Positions 1 through 8,123 of a stretch of DNA of 64,000 bases are shown here, piece by piece. Numbering within the stretch: position 1 is the first letter of the stretch; each line of letters starts with the position of its first letter. This stretch comes from Sphingobacterium composti (lineage in GTDB: Bacteria; Bacteroidota; Bacteroidia; Sphingobacteriales; Sphingobacteriaceae). The DNA lies in assembly GCF_009829075.1 (NCBI RefSeq), contig NZ_WUQZ01000013.1:31529-95528 (forward strand). The letters run 5' to 3'. The notes beneath the pieces are model-generated. The model ran no database searches, was not told the origin of the DNA, and worked only from the letters and a program-made list of their open reading frames with translations. A program made the position numbers and the translations under genes.

Positions 1-872
1 TTGCGCTGCACCATAGCATCTGGTGTTTGCGTCATATTATCACGCAAGTAGTCAAAACCAAATTCGTTATTCGTACCGTAAACAATATCAGATTGGTAAG
101 CTTTACGACGTTGAGGCGAATTTGGTTGGTGCTTATCGATACAATCTACAGACAAACCATGGAATTCAAAAATTGGCGCATTCCATTCGGAGTCACGTTT
201 TGCTAAGTAATCATTTACCGTTACGATATGTACCCCTTGACCTGACAATGCATTTAAGTAAGTTGGTAATGTTCCTACCAAAGTCTTACCCTCGCCCGTC
301 ATCATCTCCGCAATTTTACCTTGATGCAATACGATACCACCTATCAACTGCACGTCATAATGAACCATATTCCAGGTAACTTCATTGCCTGCAGCCAACC
401 ATTTGTTTGCCCAGTGTGATTTATCGCCCACGATAGTTACATTTGGCTTGCGAGCTGCTAATTCTCTATCGAAGTCAGTCGCAGTTACCTCTACAACTTC
501 ATTTTCTGTAAAACGACGTGCCGTTTCTTTAACAACAGCAAAAGCTTCAGGTAAGATATCTGCTAATACCTCCTCAAGCTTTTTATCACGATCTTTCTTT
601 AATTTATCGATTTTCTCGTAAACCTCAGTTTTTTCCGAAATATCCACTGATTGGTCATCAGCTTTGCCTTTCAGTTCGGAGATTTCCGCGTCAATTTCTT
701 TTAAATATTCTTGGATACGGCTTTTAAATTCAATTGTTTTAGCACGAAGCTCGTCATGTGACAAATTGGTTAGCTTACTATATTCTCCTTTAATCTTCTC
801 GACTATTGGCTGTATAGATTTGATATCACGTTCTGACTTGCTACCAAATAATTTACTTAAGAATTTTAACAT
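1..872 (-). CDS. secA: Preprotein translocase ATPase SecA (N-terminal 290 residues, cut by window edge)
   Basis: SecA is the cytosolic ATPase that drives unfolded preproteins through SecYEG. Only the N-terminal 290 codons are present; the gene runs off the left edge. The reverse-strand translation starts [16 protein letters not shown], carries the Walker A motif TGEGKT at residues 192-197, VNDYLAKRD near 219-227 and [15 protein letters not shown] near 266-280, all typical of the DEAD-like motor domain. A highly charged stretch at about residues 55-105 is an insertion relative to the shorter enterobacterial form, as is usual in Bacteroidota. The plus-strand open frames over this segment are shadows. 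Identification is secure; the C-terminal part cannot be seen. Confidence 0.97.
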   Translation of the reverse strand, partial: MLKFLSKLFGSKSERDIKSIQPIVEKIKGEYSKLTNLSHDELRAKTIEFKSRIQEYLKEIDAEISELKGKADDQSVDISEKTEVYEKIDKLKKDRDKKLEEVLADILPEAFAVVKETARRFTENEVVEVTATDFDRELAARKPNVTIVGDKSHWANKWLAAGNEVTWNMVHYDVQLIGGIVLHQGKIAEMMTGEGKTLVGTLPTYLNALSGQGVHIVTVNDYLAKRDSEWNAPIFEFHGLSVDCIDKHQPNSPQRRKAYQSDIVYGTNNEFGFDYLRDNMTQTPDAMVQR

Positions 873-995
873 AATTTTATTTTATCTCTTTTCACATGCG
901 CAAAATTGAAACCAAACTCTTATTCAGGACATTTTGGCACTCGTCGGGCAAATTTAATTATTCGTAATGATAACTTTTAATCTTATATAAGATTT

Positions 996-1871
996 TTAAT
1001 CATTTCCTTTCAAAAAAACATTTTTTTCCGTTTTAGGGACAATATTCAACTGATATGCACGATTAAACATTGAAGTTATTGCCTTTTTACCAATTTCACC
1101 TAAATCGACAGAATATTGATTTACATAGAGTTCAATATGCTTATACATGACCGCTTCTTCCATTTCTTGTGCGTACGAACGGATATAGTCAATTCCTGAT
1201 TTTGGATTTTCAAAAGCATACTCTACACTTTGACGGATTAAGCGATTGACTTTTTCTTTGATTTCTTGTGGTAAGTCACGTTTAATGACAATACCTCCCA
1301 GTGGTATCGGACTTTCTGTCGTTTTCTCCCAAAAGTCGCCTAAGTCCACGACTTTAAATAATCCTTTATCGTGATAAGTAAAGCGATTCTCGTGAATAAT
1401 CAATCCTAAGTCAATTTTGCCATTTAATAAAGCCGATTCGATATCCGAAAAAACTAAAATTTCTTTGTTTTGCAATTCCGGATAAGCCAATCCTAATAGA
1501 AAGTTAGCGGTGGTGTATTTCCCTGGAATTCCAATTTTTAGGGTTTTGAATTCTTCGGGCATATCGTCTCCTGCATAAGCAGAAAACTTTTGTGCTAATT
1601 CTTGATTTTTGGTAATCAACAAAGGTCCTACGCCAAAACCCAAAGCTGAACCAGCATCTAGCAACTCGTAATCTTCTACAGCATAAGCAAAAGCATGATA
1701 ACTGAGTTTGGTTATCGTTAGTTCTTTGTTAAAAGCTTTTTGATTTAAGGTTTCGACATCATGATACTCGACTTCAAATTCCAATCCTTCTGTATCGATT
1801 TTATGATGAATCAATGCATCAAAAATAAATGTATCATTCGGACACGGCGAAAACCCTAAACTTAATTTCAT
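996..1871 (-). CDS. mqnD: 1,4-dihydroxy-6-naphthoate synthase MqnD
   Basis: This 291-residue protein belongs to the periplasmic-binding-protein-like MqnA/MqnD family. MqnD converts cyclic dehypoxanthine futalosine into 1,4-dihydroxy-6-naphthoate in the futalosine route to menaquinone. The start LSLGFSPCPNDTFIFDAL carries the CPNDTF signature of the family, followed by TKLSYHAFAY and the glycine-rich GSALGFGVGPLL. Length fits the family (about 270-300). It stands alone between secA and a repeat-rich gap; no other menaquinone gene is in the window. MqnA is the nearest alternative, but the CPNDTF motif favours MqnD. Confidence 0.9.
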   Translation of the reverse strand: MKLSLGFSPCPNDTFIFDALIHHKIDTEGLEFEVEYHDVETLNQKAFNKELTITKLSYHAFAYAVEDYELLDAGSALGFGVGPLLITKNQELAQKFSAYAGDDMPEEFKTLKIGIPGKYTTANFLLGLAYPELQNKEILVFSDIESALLNGKIDLGLIIHENRFTYHDKGLFKVVDLGDFWEKTTESPIPLGGIVIKRDLPQEIKEKVNRLIRQSVEYAFENPKSGIDYIRSYAQEMEEAVMYKHIELYVNQYSVDLGEIGKKAITSMFNRAYQLNIVPKTEKNVFLKGND

Positions 1872-1893
1872 GGTAATATATTTTATTTATAAT

Positions 1894-1953
1894 GTCATTC
1901 CGACAATAGAGGAATCCTTTTACTTACAGATTCTTCGGTTTGGTCAGAATGAC
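1894..1953. repeat. REP-like imperfect palindrome, unit 1
   Basis: The outer arms read gtcattccgac...ggaatcc and, in the reverse sense, gattcttcgg...tcagaatgac, so the unit folds into an imperfect hairpin. It resembles the dispersed gtcatttcgac-type extragenic palindromes of Bacteroidota genomes. It sits between mqnD and a small membrane-protein gene. Confidence 0.6.
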
Positions 1954-1970
1954 AGTTTTAAAATTATTAG

Positions 1971-2038
1971 GTTTCTCTCTACACTTATTTCCGTTCGAAA
2001 TGACGTGAAAATACTGTCATTTCGACGTTAGGAGAAAC
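1971..2038. repeat. REP-like imperfect palindrome, unit 2
   Basis: The left arm gtttctctc (1971-1979) and ttcgaaatgac (1994-2004) are mirrored by gtcatttcga (2016-2025) and ggagaaac (2031-2038). The unit lies next to unit 1 and has related end sequences, which gives a two-hairpin arrangement like a bacterial interspersed mosaic element. The function is unknown. Confidence 0.65.
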
Positions 2039-2041
2039 CCC

Positions 2042-2079
2042 ACTAATTGACAATTAATAATTATCAATTGTCAATTAGT
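2042..2079. repeat. Perfect 14-bp inverted repeat downstream of a small membrane protein gene
   Basis: Arms actaattgacaatt (2042-2055) and aattgtcaattagt (2066-2079) are exact complements around a 10-base loop. It lies just past the stop codon of the 88-residue protein gene. The stem is AT-rich with no U-tract, so it may be a weak terminator, an RNA-protecting hairpin or the end of the neighbouring repeat cluster. Confidence 0.6.
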
Positions 2080-2080
2080 A

Positions 2081-2347
2081 TTATCCTACTTTCAACTTAG
2101 TGACGAAAATCAAAACCAACATAGCAACGAATGTAATCAATACGATTCCCTTCGCTAAGGATTCCTTACCTCCACGATAAGCAAAACGCACAATTATTAA
2201 GTTAATAACCGTGGCAATCACATATAATGCAATGGGCTTTTCTGCAAAAAATTGTTGTTGAAAGCTCGTATAAGTCATCATAAGATATGCCGCTAAAGGC
2301 GCTATACTTCCCAAAATGACGCCCGTAAATATGGAGTTCTGCTGCAT
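2081..2347 (-). CDS. Small three-helix membrane protein, unknown function
   Basis: This is an 88-residue hydrophobic protein with three predicted membrane segments (about residues 7-25, 39-55 and 66-84) separated by short polar loops, with a lysine-containing C-terminus (TKLKVG). Its start codon overlaps the surE stop codon by one base (TAATG), so the two genes are almost certainly co-transcribed and translationally coupled. I do not recognise a family with confidence. The tight coupling to surE is the only hint about function. Confidence 0.75.
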   Translation of the reverse strand: MQQNSIFTGVILGSIAPLAAYLMMTYTSFQQQFFAEKPIALYVIATVINLIIVRFAYRGGKESLAKGIVLITFVAMLVLIFVTKLKVG

Positions 2348-3126
2348 TATTTTATATCAAAAGCCCAAGAGTTAAGTTCTGGAATTGCATGGTGAGCAGT
2401 CATATCAAATTGCGTTGGCACAATCGACGCATATCCATTATTGATAGCAAACACATCTGTATCTTCACCACGGTCAACCCAATCATAACGACCAGTCATC
2501 CAGTAGTAATCACGATTGTGTGGGTCTTTACGGTATTCGAATTCCTCCACCCAATTACCATTGGCTTGACGACAGATTTTCACGCCTTGAATTCCTTTTT
2601 CAATATGTGGAAAATTGACATTCAATAAGGTGCCTTTTGGCAATCCGTTTTGTAAAACTTGTTCCGCTATGCTCAACAAATAAGGTCTCGTGTGTGAAAA
2701 ATCTGCTCCATGTGAAAAATCATCCAATGAATAGCCAATCGATGGAATCCCTTCAATAGCACCCTCTACAGCAGCTGACATCGTTCCGGAATACAATACA
2801 TTGATAGAATAATTCAATCCATGGTTGATACCCGAAACACACAAATCAGGTTTTTTATCTTTGAAAATACGGTCAACAGCTAATTTCACACAGTCCACTG
2901 GTGTACCCGAACATTTGTACATTTCTACACCTTCGTACAGTTCTATCTTATCAAGACGCAAAGGCTTACCAATGGTAATTGCATGGCCCATGCCCGATTG
3001 TGGTGCATCAGGCGCTACCACGACGACATTGCCCAATTTCTGCATTTCTTCCAATAATACCTTAATACCCGGTGCGGTAATACCATCGTCATTTACTACC
3101 AATATGGTCGGCTTGTTATTTGTCAT
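2347..3126 (-). CDS. surE: 5'/3'-nucleotidase SurE
   Basis: SurE is a metal-dependent phosphatase that acts on nucleoside 5'- and 3'-monophosphates and on short polyphosphates. The 259-residue protein begins with the metal-binding motif ILVVNDDGITAPGI, followed by VVVVAPDAPQSGMGHAITI, GTPVDCVKLAV and SGINHGLNYSINVLYSGTM, all classic SurE blocks. Length is usual. The downstream small membrane-protein gene overlaps it by one base. The csbD-like gene upstream is separated by a strong terminator, so surE must have its own promoter. Confidence 0.97.
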   Translation of the reverse strand: MTNNKPTILVVNDDGITAPGIKVLLEEMQKLGNVVVVAPDAPQSGMGHAITIGKPLRLDKIELYEGVEMYKCSGTPVDCVKLAVDRIFKDKKPDLCVSGINHGLNYSINVLYSGTMSAAVEGAIEGIPSIGYSLDDFSHGADFSHTRPYLLSIAEQVLQNGLPKGTLLNVNFPHIEKGIQGVKICRQANGNWVEEFEYRKDPHNRDYYWMTGRYDWVDRGEDTDVFAINNGYASIVPTQFDMTAHHAIPELNSWAFDIK

Positions 3127-3141
3127 AATGTAAAGTTAAGG

Positions 3142-3187
3142 AAAAATAAAGCTCCGATACTAAATTCAGTATCGGAGCTTTATTTTT
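3142..3187 (-). terminator. Strong intrinsic terminator of the csbD-like gene
   Basis: A perfect 20-bp stem (3142-3161 paired with 3168-3187) with a six-base loop carries A-rich and T-rich flanks, so it can end transcription on the minus strand after the csbD-like gene and before surE. Confidence 0.9.
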
Positions 3188-3202
3188 TTGAAGAAAAAAT
3201 GA

Positions 3203-3391
3203 TTAACCTAAACCTTTCAACCAATCGACAACCTCTTCACGAGCTTTACCCAATTTTTGTTGAAGGCGTCCTAATAACTCTTCATCTTTTCCTTCTTCGT
3301 ATTTTAAATCATCATCAGTCCAATCAGCATATTCTTGCTTGATTTTACCTTTCATTTCGTTCCACTTACCTTTTAAATCTAGTTTATCCAT
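3203..3391 (-). CDS. CsbD-like small stress protein
   Basis: This is a 62-residue acidic, charged protein of the CsbD family (small, general-stress-induced proteins of unknown biochemical role). It shows the family pattern [24 protein letters not shown] and a C-terminal [16 protein letters not shown] helix. A longer reading starts five codons earlier, but GGAGG lies eight bases before the inner ATG at 3391, so MDKLDLKG is the better start. This is one of the few clear Shine-Dalgarno sequences in the window. It is monocistronic, ended by the hairpin at 3142-3187. Confidence 0.88.
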   Translation of the reverse strand: MDKLDLKGKWNEMKGKIKQEYADWTDDDLKYEEGKDEELLGRLQQKLGKAREEVVDWLKGLG

Positions 3392-3450
3392 GTGTTTTAC
3401 CTCCATTTTATTGTTAGTGAATTAGTATAACAATCAGAATTAAAATTTGT

Positions 3451-4032
3451 TTACAAATACAAACCCTTTTTATCGATAAAATCTACAACCTTATCTGGAG
3501 TGAAATATTTTATGTTTTTATTTTCTTTGATAGCCTGACGCAAAAAAGTAGAGGACAATTCCATCACGGGAGTATCGGTCATTGTCACCGATGGATGGTT
3601 TTTCAATTCGCCACCATCGTACCCTGGTCTTGGGTAAACGACAATCTGATAATCACGCAAAATAATCTCTGCATTTTTCCATTTCATTAGACCCTCAAGA
3701 TTATCCTCTCCCATTATCAAGACAAAATCACGATTGGGATATTTCTCTTGCAAATAAACAAGCGTATCAATCGTGTAAGAAGGCTGTGGTAGATTGAACT
3801 CTATATCAGACGCACGAAGTTTGTCCGAACCTTCAATCGCCAGATTAACCATCTCAAGCCTATCGTACATATTGCCCAAAGATTTCTTCTCTTTGAAAGG
3901 GTTTTGAGGTGAAACCACAAACCAAACTTCATCGAGCTCGGTAAAATTAGCCATATAATTAGCAATGATTAAGTGCCCAATGTGAATAGGGTTAAAAGAG
4001 CCAAAAAATAAACCAATTTTCTTATTCGCCAT
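3451..4032 (-). CDS. nadD: Nicotinate-nucleotide adenylyltransferase NadD
   Basis: NadD joins nicotinate mononucleotide and ATP to form deamido-NAD, a late step of NAD synthesis. The 193-residue protein carries the nucleotidyltransferase signature GSFNPIHIGHL (residues 11-21) and the C-terminal LSSTFLRQAI block that matches the ISSTxxR motif. Its start overlaps the gmk stop by one base (TAATG), giving the order yicC-gmk-nadD. The pathway links to nadA and nadB at 26-29 kb in this window. Confidence 0.96.
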   Translation of the reverse strand: MANKKIGLFFGSFNPIHIGHLIIANYMANFTELDEVWFVVSPQNPFKEKKSLGNMYDRLEMVNLAIEGSDKLRASDIEFNLPQPSYTIDTLVYLQEKYPNRDFVLIMGEDNLEGLMKWKNAEIILRDYQIVVYPRPGYDGGELKNHPSVTMTDTPVMELSSTFLRQAIKENKNIKYFTPDKVVDFIDKKGLYL

Positions 4033-4601
4033 TATTTAGAAAGGAAATCTAACACTAATTTTTCTGCTTCGGCTTTAGCTGTTTCTAATTCAAAATTATT
4101 AAGAATAACATCAAATTTATCAGCAAAACTTAGTTCATGCTCGGCTTTAGCATAACGTTCTTGCAATTTTTCTTCTGAGTCTGTTCCTCGACCTGCTAAA
4201 CGTTCTTTCAAAACCTCTAATGAAGGCGGATTCACAAAAATAGCTAACGCTTGTTCTGGAAATTTAGAACGCAATCGCAAGCCACCAACCACATCGATAT
4301 CAAAGATTACATGCTTGCCTAAAGCCCAAATTCTTTCTACTTCCGAGCGCAATGTGCCATAATACGTACCTGCATAAACCTCTTCAAATTCGATAAATTC
4401 CTGTTTTGCAACTTTATGTAAAAACTCTTCCTGAGAAATAAAGTAATAATCCTTACCATCTACTTCTTCTCCACGTGGAGCACGTGTACTCGCCGAGATA
4501 GAAAATTCAAATTTATCTGGATATTTACTTAATAAGTGTTTTACAATCGTTGTTTTACCAGCCCCAGATGGTGCCGAAAAGATGATTAGCTTTCCGCTCA
4601 T
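4032..4601 (-). CDS. gmk: Guanylate kinase
   Basis: Guanylate kinase phosphorylates GMP to GDP with ATP. The 189-residue protein has the P-loop SAPSGAGKTTI near residues 9-19, the GMP-binding SASTRAPRGEEVDGKDYYF block and VIFDIDVVGG, all family hallmarks. It is placed five bases after yicC and overlaps nadD by one base, so the three genes form one operon. Pairing of yicC with gmk is widely conserved. Confidence 0.98.
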   Translation of the reverse strand: MSGKLIIFSAPSGAGKTTIVKHLLSKYPDKFEFSISASTRAPRGEEVDGKDYYFISQEEFLHKVAKQEFIEFEEVYAGTYYGTLRSEVERIWALGKHVIFDIDVVGGLRLRSKFPEQALAIFVNPPSLEVLKERLAGRGTDSEEKLQERYAKAEHELSFADKFDVILNNFELETAKAEAEKLVLDFLSK

Positions 4602-4606
4602 GCTTA

Positions 4607-5482
4607 TTATAGTACGTTTAGTAGTTGTTCTTTTATTTTTTCCAGTTCTTCTTTCATGCGAACGACAATTTGCTGTATATCCGCATTATTTGCTTTTGAG
4701 CCAAGCGTATTGATTTCACGACCCATTTCTTGGGAGATAAAACCTAATTTCTTACCATTAGAATCATCTGAATTCAACGCTTTGATAAAGTAATTACAAT
4801 GACTTCTTAACCTGACTTTTTCTTCTGTAATATCCAATTTGTCGATATAGAATACTATCTCCTGCTCGAATCTATTTTTGTCAATATTTTCTTTACCGAC
4901 AGCATCTTCCATATATTGGCTTAGACGCTCACGAATCAAAGGAATACGATCACCTTCGACAGCTTCTACCTCTGTCAAGTATGCGAGAATGAGGTCAACA
5001 CGTTTTTCTAAATCACCCTTTAAGATTCGTCCCTCATCGGCGCGAAAAGTATTAAATTTATCAACCGCACTATAAAAAGCATCCATCAAGACTTTACCCT
5101 CTTCTTCATCCACCTCATCATCATTTGTTGAAATAACTTCAGGCATATTAAGCGCTAGATTAAATAACGCAGAACTACTTTCGCCAACTTCAGATGCAAT
5201 ATCTTTTAACTGATTGTAATATTTTTTGAGCAATTCTGCATTAATAGATGACGCCTTAGCTGTTTGGTCTGTGTATTCTGATGAAATCATAACATTGACT
5301 TTGCCACGCTCGATAAGCTTACTGCACTCTCCACGAAGTGTCAATTCTTTATCCGATACGACTTTGGGAAGACGTATACTTAGTTCCAAAAATTTAGAAT
5401 TAAGGGATTTTATTTCGACAGTGTATTTGACTTTCGCGTTTTCCTGCGTGCCAACACCATAGCCAGTCATTGATTTTATCAT
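4607..5482 (-). CDS. yicC: YicC/YloC-family endoribonuclease-like protein
   Basis: Members of this family are linked to RNA turnover and stationary-phase survival. The protein opens with MIKSMTGYG, the family hallmark, continues with VEIKSLNSKFLELSIRLP and ends with the conserved GKKLGFISQEMGREINTLGSKAN block. A TTG two codons earlier could extend the frame, but the ATG at 5482 matches family N-termini. A -7 promoter box (TACCTTTG, 5493-5486 on the minus strand) ends only three bases before this ATG, which implies a leaderless or nearly leaderless message or an incidental match. Confidence 0.92.
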   Translation of the reverse strand: MIKSMTGYGVGTQENAKVKYTVEIKSLNSKFLELSIRLPKVVSDKELTLRGECSKLIERGKVNVMISSEYTDQTAKASSINAELLKKYYNQLKDIASEVGESSSALFNLALNMPEVISTNDDEVDEEEGKVLMDAFYSAVDKFNTFRADEGRILKGDLEKRVDLILAYLTEVEAVEGDRIPLIRERLSQYMEDAVGKENIDKNRFEQEIVFYIDKLDITEEKVRLRSHCNYFIKALNSDDSNGKKLGFISQEMGREINTLGSKANNADIQQIVVRMKEELEKIKEQLLNVL

Positions 5483-5485
5483 ATG

Positions 5486-5493
5486 CAAAGGTA
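5486..5493 (-). promoter_or_regulatory. -7 box TACCTTTG before yicC-gmk-nadD
   Basis: Matches the Bacteroidota housekeeping consensus TAnnTTTG. Its position three bases from the yicC start codon is unusually close, so the match may be fortuitous. Confidence 0.45.
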
Positions 5494-5533
5494 GGAATTA
5501 TCAGAGTAAAAGGAAATTATTTGCAAATAGCAA

Positions 5534-6175
5534 TTAACTTCTGCTTTTTGATTTAAAAACCTCCAATATAGGTGGGAGCAAGGAAATACCAATAATAGCT
5601 AACACAACTAATGAAAAATTATGCTGGATGAATTCAATTTGCCCGAAGAAATAACCTGCAAAGAGGAATATTGAAACCCACAGAATTCCACCTATCATAT
5701 TGTATTTACCAAAATGACTATAGCTCATCTTAGTAATACCCGCTACAAAAGGAGCAAATGTGCGAACGATAGGCACAAAGCGTGCGTAGATAATAGTTTT
5801 ACTGCCGTGTTTCACGTAGAAATTCTGGGTCTTCTCTAGATAAGACAGCTTAAATATTTTAGCATCCTCTTTGAATACTCGAACTCCAAAATTCTTGCCG
5901 ATTTCATAATTTACAAAATCACCAATAATGGCTGCTGCTATTAATAACAGTAGCATAACAAGTATATTTAAATCTGTTTCTGGTTTTGCTATTAAAGCTC
6001 CCATCGCAAATAAAACTGAATCTCCGGGAAGAAAGGGTGTAATGACTAATCCTGTTTCCGCAAATATGATAAGAAACAATATCAAATAAGTCCAGTATTG
6101 ATAATCATTGACGATACTGACCAAATGCTTATCAATATGCAATATAAAATCTATTAAAGCAGATATCAATTCCAT
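5534..6175 (-). CDS. DedA-family membrane protein (copy 2 of a tandem pair)
   Basis: A 213-residue polytopic inner-membrane protein of the DedA (SNARE-associated) family, a group implicated in phospholipid flipping and envelope homeostasis. It shows FAETGLVITPFLPGDSVLF near residues 38-56, YEIGKNFG, and the signature YARFVPIVRTFAPFVAGI near 129-146. It is closely related to the adjacent 219-residue protein upstream, with nearly the same opening, so the two arose by tandem duplication. A terminator overlaps the end of the upstream copy. Confidence 0.92.
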   Translation of the reverse strand: MELISALIDFILHIDKHLVSIVNDYQYWTYLILFLIIFAETGLVITPFLPGDSVLFAMGALIAKPETDLNILVMLLLLIAAAIIGDFVNYEIGKNFGVRVFKEDAKIFKLSYLEKTQNFYVKHGSKTIIYARFVPIVRTFAPFVAGITKMSYSHFGKYNMIGGILWVSIFLFAGYFFGQIEFIQHNFSLVVLAIIGISLLPPILEVFKSKSRS

Positions 6176-6185
6176 ATGCTATTAA

Positions 6186-6220
6186 AACAAAAAGGAAGCT
6201 TTTTAGGCTTCCTTTTTGTT
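6186..6220 (-). terminator. Terminator between the two dedA genes
   Basis: Arms aacaaaaaggaagc (6186-6199) and gcttcctttttgtt (6207-6220) form a perfect 14-bp stem with flanking U-rich sequence on the minus strand. It overlaps the last codons of the upstream dedA gene, so the second copy is probably expressed at a lower level or from its own promoter. Confidence 0.8.
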
Positions 6221-6862
6221 AAAAAATTTTTCTTTTATCACTTCGTATACTATTGGTAGTACAGATAGTACTATGATAGCCATCACTACTTGTGAGAAAT
6301 TGTCTCGTATAAATGGAATATTACCTAAAAAATATCCCGCTAAGGTCAGTCCTACAACCCATAAAATTGCTCCGACTACATTATAAGTAATGAAAGTAGC
6401 ATAATTCATACGACCAATACCGCCTACAAAGGGAGCCAGTGTTCTCACTATCGGCACGAATCGAGCAATTACAATGGTTTTGCTACCATATTTTTCATAA
6501 AATGAGTGTGTCTTTTCGATTTGTGCATCTGTCACCATTTGCTTTCCAAATAACTTAAATTTTGTAATACGCATTCCAAAATTCTTGCCAATGGAATAAT
6601 TTAATGAATCGCCAGCTATTGCAGCAATTAGCAACAAACCAATCAGTAACCAAACATTCAATTCATTCGGCTGTGCCGCTAACATTCCGGCTGCAAACAA
6701 CAAAGAATCGCCTGGTAAAAAAGGCATCACAACTACCCCTGTTTCTACAAAAATGATAAGAAACAAAATTAAATAAGTCCAATACTTATAGTCATTCACA
6801 ATCTGAATCAAATGATCATCAATGTGAAGAATAAAATCTACTAAAGAATATATGAAATCCAA
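6203..6862 (-). CDS. DedA-family membrane protein (copy 1 of a tandem pair)
   Basis: A 219-residue DedA-family membrane protein with FVETGVVVMPFLPGDSLLF near residues 38-56, LNYSIGKNFGMRI and IARFVPIVRTLAPFVGGI near 131-148. The stretch DYKYWTYLILFLIIF is almost identical in the downstream copy. The gene starts 13 bases after the dnaN stop on the same strand and so may be part of the dnaN transcript. The C-terminus is basic (KEKFFNKKEA). Substrate specificity of the two copies cannot be told from sequence. Confidence 0.92.
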   Translation of the reverse strand: MDFIYSLVDFILHIDDHLIQIVNDYKYWTYLILFLIIFVETGVVVMPFLPGDSLLFAAGMLAAQPNELNVWLLIGLLLIAAIAGDSLNYSIGKNFGMRITKFKLFGKQMVTDAQIEKTHSFYEKYGSKTIVIARFVPIVRTLAPFVGGIGRMNYATFITYNVVGAILWVVGLTLAGYFLGNIPFIRDNFSQVVMAIIVLSVLPIVYEVIKEKFFNKKEA

Positions 6863-6875
6863 AACGTGCTATAAA

Positions 6876-8000
6876 TTAATTGTAGTTATTCAACATTACA
6901 GGCATCACCAACATAAGGATCTCTTCATTATCTGTTTTAACAGCAGGAACTAAAAGACCAGCACGATTAGAACTACTCATTTCCAAAACCACCTCTTCAC
7001 AATTCAGGTTATTCAACATTTCAACTAAAAATTTCGCATTGAAACCGATTTCCATATCATCACCTTCAAATTGACAACTCAATCTTTCATGTGCTTCATT
7101 CGAGAAATCTAAATCTTCGGCTGAAATATGTAATTCTGAACCATTAATTTTCAATCGCACTTGGTGTGTAGTTTTGTTTGCAAAAATTACTACACGACGT
7201 AAGATATTTAAGAATAATGAACGATCTACAGTTAATTTATTTGGGTTCACCTGAGGTATTACCGCTTCGTAATCCGGGTATCGTTCATCTACTAGACGAC
7301 AGATCAAATTGATGCTTCCAAATTGGAAGAATGCATTTGTATTATTGTACTCCACTGATACCGTAGTATCATCCGAAGGCAATGACGACTTCAATAATGT
7401 CAACGCTTTTTTAGGAAGAATAATTGAAGTAGATTTTTCTGCACCAACATCTGTACGACGGTATCTTACCAATCGGTGAGCATCTGTAGAAACAAACGTG
7501 ATATTCTGTTCACTCAACTGAACTAATACGCCCGACATTGCAGGACGTAACTCATCGTTACTAACTGCAAAAATTGTTTTATTTATCGCTTCAGAAAGAA
7601 TAGAAGAAGCCAATTTCACTGTAGAAACATTCTCTACGACAGGAATTTTTGGAAAATCTTCCGCATTCTCACCACTCAATTTGTATTTACCATCACCAGC
7701 ACTAATCTCTATAGCCAGTGTTTTCGTGTCTACAGAAAAAGCAACAGGCTGATCTGGTAATGTTTTTAATGTATCGATCAAAATTTTCGATGGCATCGCT
7801 ACTCGACCTTCTTCTTTTGCTTCAATAGGTAATGAAGTAACCATACTTGTTTGTAAGTCTGTAGCTGATATAGTCAGCATATTGTCTTTTATTTCAAACA
7901 AGAAGTTTTCCAAAATCGGAAGAACAGTACTGCTACTTGACGCGCCACTGATGGCTTGAAGTTGTTTTAATAAGACTGAAGTGGATACAATGAATCTCAT
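6876..8000 (-). CDS. dnaN: DNA polymerase III beta subunit (sliding clamp)
   Basis: DnaN is the ring-shaped clamp that tethers DNA polymerase III to DNA. The 374-residue protein has the three-domain clamp fold length, opening MRFIVSTSVLLKQLQAISG, with LKLASSILSEAINKTIFAVSNDELRPAMSGVLV in the middle domain region and the C-terminal end LMLVMPVMLNN, close to the usual clamp ending (MPMR). It is about 5 kb from dnaA rather than next to it, as is common in Bacteroidota. Two dedA genes follow closely. Confidence 0.97.
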   Translation of the reverse strand: MRFIVSTSVLLKQLQAISGASSSSTVLPILENFLFEIKDNMLTISATDLQTSMVTSLPIEAKEEGRVAMPSKILIDTLKTLPDQPVAFSVDTKTLAIEISAGDGKYKLSGENAEDFPKIPVVENVSTVKLASSILSEAINKTIFAVSNDELRPAMSGVLVQLSEQNITFVSTDAHRLVRYRRTDVGAEKSTSIILPKKALTLLKSSLPSDDTTVSVEYNNTNAFFQFGSINLICRLVDERYPDYEAVIPQVNPNKLTVDRSLFLNILRRVVIFANKTTHQVRLKINGSELHISAEDLDFSNEAHERLSCQFEGDDMEIGFNAKFLVEMLNNLNCEEVVLEMSSSNRAGLLVPAVKTDNEEILMLVMPVMLNNYN

Positions 8001-8102
8001 GCTTTTTGCGATATTTTACTTATATGCAATATTACGTAATTAAAATCTAAAATTCGAATCTCAAATGCCAGTAAGCCATTATTTATACAATTTTAATTTT
8101 AG

Positions 8103-8110
8103 TACATTTG
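8103..8110 (+). promoter_or_regulatory. -7 box TACATTTG before holB
   Basis: Perfect TAnnTTTG match, 13 bases before the holB ATG, in the divergent dnaN-holB gap. A short 5' leader is implied. Confidence 0.6.
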
Positions 8111-8123
8111 TGATGAAATATTT

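Noticed and set aside
23..909. Three plus-strand open frames at the left edge
   Set aside because: They are shadows of secA, whose minus-strand translation is clear over bases 1-872.
1894..2079. CRISPR array
   Set aside because: The repeats are palindromic and only two related units exist, with no regular spacers or cas genes.
4468..4492. cacgtg-containing palindromes inside gmk (ctccacgtggag)
   Set aside because: They share only the central cacgtg with parS; the flanks do not match, so they were not counted as parS.
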